A stretch of 64,000 bases of DNA from an uncultured Acetatifactor sp. (GTDB lineage Bacteria > Bacillota > Clostridia > Lachnospirales > Lachnospiraceae). Where the stretch lies: the NCBI GenBank assembly GCA_910578215.1, contig CAJTPH010000004.1, positions 61,324-125,323 on the forward strand. The letters run 5' to 3'. The position numbers and the translations under genes are program-made. Below the pieces are notes generated by a model. The model ran no database searches, had not been told where the DNA came from, and saw nothing but the letters and a program-made list of their open reading frames with translations. Shown one piece after another: positions 61,707-64,000 of the stretch (position 1 is the stretch's first letter; each line of letters begins with the position of its first letter).

Positions 61707-62492
61707 ATGCTTATAATACCTGATAAAATAAAGCAATATCTGCCGGACGAAGGGTACCGCCTGGATCAGATCGGCATGTCGGATTCCTCGGTGCTGTTAT
61801 TCAGGGACAGAATCTTAAAGGTACAGAAAAACACAAAAGAGGCGGAAAATGAATATCGCATGATGGAATGGCTCCATGACAGGCTGCCCGTTCCAAAGGT
61901 GTACGCCAGAGAATTACAGGACAATATGAGCTTCCTGCTTATGAGCAAATGCCCGGGGGAAATGGCATGCGCCGAAAAATATATGTCAAATCCAGTTCTG
62001 CAGACAGAATTGCTGGCACAGGGGCTGAAAAGCCTCTGGAAGACTAACATCTCGGGCTGCCCGTCCGACCAGCGCCTAAGGTTTAAGCTGGAGGAAGCCA
62101 GATTTAATGTAGAACACAATCTTGTGGATGTGGAAAATACAGAACCCGGCACGTTTGGCGAAAACGGCTTTGCGGACCCGCAGGCTCTTTTAAGCTGGCT
62201 TTATGAGAATCAGCCGGAGGAAGAACCGGTTCTGTCCCACGGGGATTTCTGTATGCCCAATTTATTTTTTGATGACGGCGAAATTCACTTTATCGATTTG
62301 GGCAGAGCGGGAATCGCCGATAAATGGTGCGATATTGCCCTGTGCTACCGAAGCCTGACCCATAATTATGACGGCAGCTACGGCGGACGAAGCTATCCGG
62401 GAGCAGACGCCAATCTGCTGTTTCAGAAATTAGGGCTTGCCCCTGACTGGGAAAAAATCAGATATTATATCCTGCTGGACGAATTGTTTTAA
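61707..62492 (+). CDS. APH(3')-like aminoglycoside phosphotransferase family protein
   Basis: Protein-kinase-like enzyme that would put phosphate from ATP on the 3'-OH of kanamycin-type drugs. From the ATG at 61707 (AAAGGA ~10 nt upstream) it is 261 aa, against ~264 for APH(3')-IIIa. Lys in ILKVQKN, H178-G-D180 with N185 (SHGDFCMPN), D197 in FIDLGRAGIADKWCDIA and the end DWEKIRYYILLDELF match that family closely. Around residues 218-235 it differs (NYDGSYGGRSYPG). Real drug resistance is not proven by sequence. Frames to 61620 start without a site. Confidence 0.8.
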   Translation: MLIIPDKIKQYLPDEGYRLDQIGMSDSSVLLFRDRILKVQKNTKEAENEYRMMEWLHDRLPVPKVYARELQDNMSFLLMSKCPGEMACAEKYMSNPVLQTELLAQGLKSLWKTNISGCPSDQRLRFKLEEARFNVEHNLVDVENTEPGTFGENGFADPQALLSWLYENQPEEEPVLSHGDFCMPNLFFDDGEIHFIDLGRAGIADKWCDIALCYRSLTHNYDGSYGGRSYPGADANLLFQKLGLAPDWEKIRYYILLDELF

Positions 62493-62516
62493 GTCAGCTC
62501 AAGGGAGAGCGTCGCT

Positions 62517-63875
62517 TCAGTTGACACTCTCCCCTGCCCTTTCAATCTCGTCCGCGATTCTTTCCGCCTGCTCCAGCTTACCGAGAAGCCCCGCCGACAT
62601 GATCTTGGCTTTATCGCCCAGTTTACAGGCTCTTTCCCTGTCTCCCTGCCTGATCGCCTCCATGACATCGGTTCCCATAGCATGAAAGCTTTTGTGTTCG
62701 TCGCCGATTTCCCGCCACAGGGAAAGCAGCCTGCCATTGCGGATCTGGAAGGCATAATAGAAATGTCCGAAGGCGCACCTCTCTCCGTTGGTCTGCAGGG
62801 GCGCCAGCTCCATCTGCTCCACCATCTCGCCAAGCTTGTCGGTCCACACTCTGTGCGCCTGCCTGGCCTTTTGAATCACTGCCTTAAATTCAGCCGCCCT
62901 TACGGTTTTTCCGGCATTTCTCAAATGCCGGAATAAATCCTCCGTCAAAGCGGAAAGCTTGCTGTCTATTTCCCCCACCGACACCGCGCACTCCACATTG
63001 TCCTTAGCGCTCTCCGTAATTTTGACCGCCATTTCCGTCAGCCTCTGGGCATCCTGGCTGTTCTGCTCCATGGCCCCGTTGATCCCGCCGGCGGCAGTGG
63101 TGATATCCTGAATATCCGTGTTGACTCTCTTAACCTCATCCGCCAGCTCCAGCAGCAGATCGGCGTTCTCCGAAACCATGGTATGTACCTGCTCGATCTT
63201 CTCGCCCACGGCGTCCGTTGAACCAAGCGCCCTGACAAGACTGCTCCTGCTCTCCGACGCCGCTTCCTTGACCTGTGCCACAAAGGCACGCATGCTCTCC
63301 AGATTTGCCTTGGTATCGTCGGCAAGCTTGCGGACCTCATCCGCCACCACGGCAAAACCTTTTCCCTGCTCCCCTGCCCTGGCTGCCTCAATGGAGGCAT
63401 TGAGCGCCAGAAGGTTCGTCTGGGAGGCAATGCCCTGCACGCTTGCCACCACCTTTTCTATCTCTACGGTCAGATCCGCCAGATGCTCTATCTTTACACG
63501 CATCTCTCCGGAATTCGCCAGCACCTCGTTTTTCAGGCTCACCGCCTCATCCAGAAGCACTCTGCTCTCCTCGTTCCTTCCAGACAGGGTGTGCGCCGAA
63601 TCCGCCACCCTGCGCAGCATTCCCGCCGCCTCGCTCACAGTATTATTTACCTGATTCATCCCCGCGGTCGTCTCCTCCACCACCGCAAGGTTTGCCTGAC
63701 TGATATCCCGCATCTCGTCGGTATAATCCGTCAATTTCTCATTGACATAACGCAGACGCACGTCAAAACCGCTCAACACGCTGGTAGTCTCCAAAAGCTC
63801 GTCCGTGCTCCCGGCAAGATCATCGAGCACCGGCTCCGCCGCCAATTCCCTCGATTCGTCTTTTTTCTTTTTCAT
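62517..63875 (-). CDS. Soluble chemoreceptor with C-terminal CZB zinc-binding domain
   Basis: 452 aa without signal peptide or membrane helix, so a cytoplasmic chemoreceptor. The signalling tip is conserved: IASQTNLLALNASIEAARAG, GKGFAVVADEVRKLAD. The C-terminal ~110 residues form a CZB domain with zinc ligands in AHRVWTDKL, RCAFGHFYY and DEHKSFHAMG. CZB receptors sense zinc or oxidants such as hypochlorous acid in other bacteria. AGGAGG precedes the start. It implies motility or another Che-type pathway in this organism. Confidence 0.85.
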   Translation of the reverse strand: MKKKKDESRELAAEPVLDDLAGSTDELLETTSVLSGFDVRLRYVNEKLTDYTDEMRDISQANLAVVEETTAGMNQVNNTVSEAAGMLRRVADSAHTLSGRNEESRVLLDEAVSLKNEVLANSGEMRVKIEHLADLTVEIEKVVASVQGIASQTNLLALNASIEAARAGEQGKGFAVVADEVRKLADDTKANLESMRAFVAQVKEAASESRSSLVRALGSTDAVGEKIEQVHTMVSENADLLLELADEVKRVNTDIQDITTAAGGINGAMEQNSQDAQRLTEMAVKITESAKDNVECAVSVGEIDSKLSALTEDLFRHLRNAGKTVRAAEFKAVIQKARQAHRVWTDKLGEMVEQMELAPLQTNGERCAFGHFYYAFQIRNGRLLSLWREIGDEHKSFHAMGTDVMEAIRQGDRERACKLGDKAKIMSAGLLGKLEQAERIADEIERAGESVN

Positions 63876-63897
63876 ACCATCTTACCTCCTACATCTC

Positions 63898-63918
63898 TGT
63901 GTCAACATTATAACATAT
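63898..63918 (-). promoter_or_regulatory. Chemoreceptor promoter with TTGACACA motif
   Basis: On the minus strand TATAAT (63912-63907) with extended TGT, then GTTGACACAG directly after it. This repeats the order seen before pfp and the aph-like gene. No strong -35 is visible. Confidence 0.55.
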
Positions 63919-63969
63919 CAGCAGGAAATCAAGTGCGAACATGGTGAGCATTTGATTTCACCTGATATG
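63914..63969. promoter_or_regulatory. Large imperfect palindrome over the chemoreceptor promoter
   Basis: CATATCAG (63914-63921) pairs with CTGATATG (63962-63969), and AAATCAA pairs with TTGATTT further in, with a ~14-nt loop and single-base bulges. It covers the place of the -35 region. It may be an operator or the terminator-like end of the next upstream gene. The last 30 bases show nothing more. Confidence 0.4.
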
Positions 63970-64000
63970 GTAATGAAAGAATCAAATCTGCTTGGCAGAT

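Overview
The window looks like chromosome from a gut-associated member of the Lachnospiraceae or a close relative (Clostridia, Firmicutes). The pointers are a complete acetyl-CoA to butyryl-CoA gene set in the order thl-crt-hbd-bcd-etfB-etfA, a bile salt hydrolase, a pyrophosphate-type phosphofructokinase, strong AGGAGG ribosome binding sites and many lipoproteins. The species cannot be named from sequence alone.

Layout. 1-3.9 kb (+ strand): the end of a sensor histidine kinase, a membrane-anchored unknown and a very large solute-binding lipoprotein. 4-8.4 kb: sbcD-sbcC nuclease. 8.4-8.9 kb: a 140-bp MITE-like element inside an older inverted repeat. 8.9-20.3 kb: a glycolipid pair (LPG-synthase-type membrane protein, MGDG-synthase-type glycosyltransferase), a methyltransferase, an XRE regulator divergent from a bile salt hydrolase, a D,D-carboxypeptidase, a GH43-like protein, a degenerate histidine kinase and a second large solute-binding lipoprotein. 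20.8-21.2 kb: a second, nearly identical copy of the MITE and three tandem 71-bp promoter/palindrome units ahead of pfp. 22.5-29.8 kb: tspO and the butyrate operon.

29.9-59.9 kb is one block of about 29 minus-strand genes for glycan synthesis. Read from its upstream end it starts with a short csrA (54 codons), then neuB-, kdsC/gmhA- and neuA-type genes for a CMP-activated ulosonic acid, two SDR oxidoreductases, a sugar isomerase, a class IV aminotransferase and two methyltransferases. Then come glycosyltransferases, a pyruvyl transferase, a GDP-heptose module (transaldolase, gmhA, hddC-gmhB fusion, hddA) and a CDP-ribitol module (tarI, tarJ, rpe) with a TagF-like transferase. No flippase, ABC exporter, polymerase or initiating lipid-linked transferase is seen. 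Together with csrA this suggests cytoplasmic glycosylation, for example of flagellin, though export genes could lie outside the window. The two methyltransferase genes carry G8 and G9 tracts, and the G8 gene is out of frame as read.

60-61.5 kb holds what may be the most interesting object: a tyrosine recombinase gene between two 25-bp inverted repeats, each with short inverted arms around an identical 9-bp spacer. A good outward-facing sigma-A-type promoter lies just inside one end. As read, the promoter points at an aph(3')-like kinase gene; flipped, it would point at csrA-neuB and the glycan block. This looks like an invertible promoter switch, with an RNA-hairpin explanation as the main rival. 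The window ends with a soluble chemoreceptor carrying a CZB zinc-binding domain.
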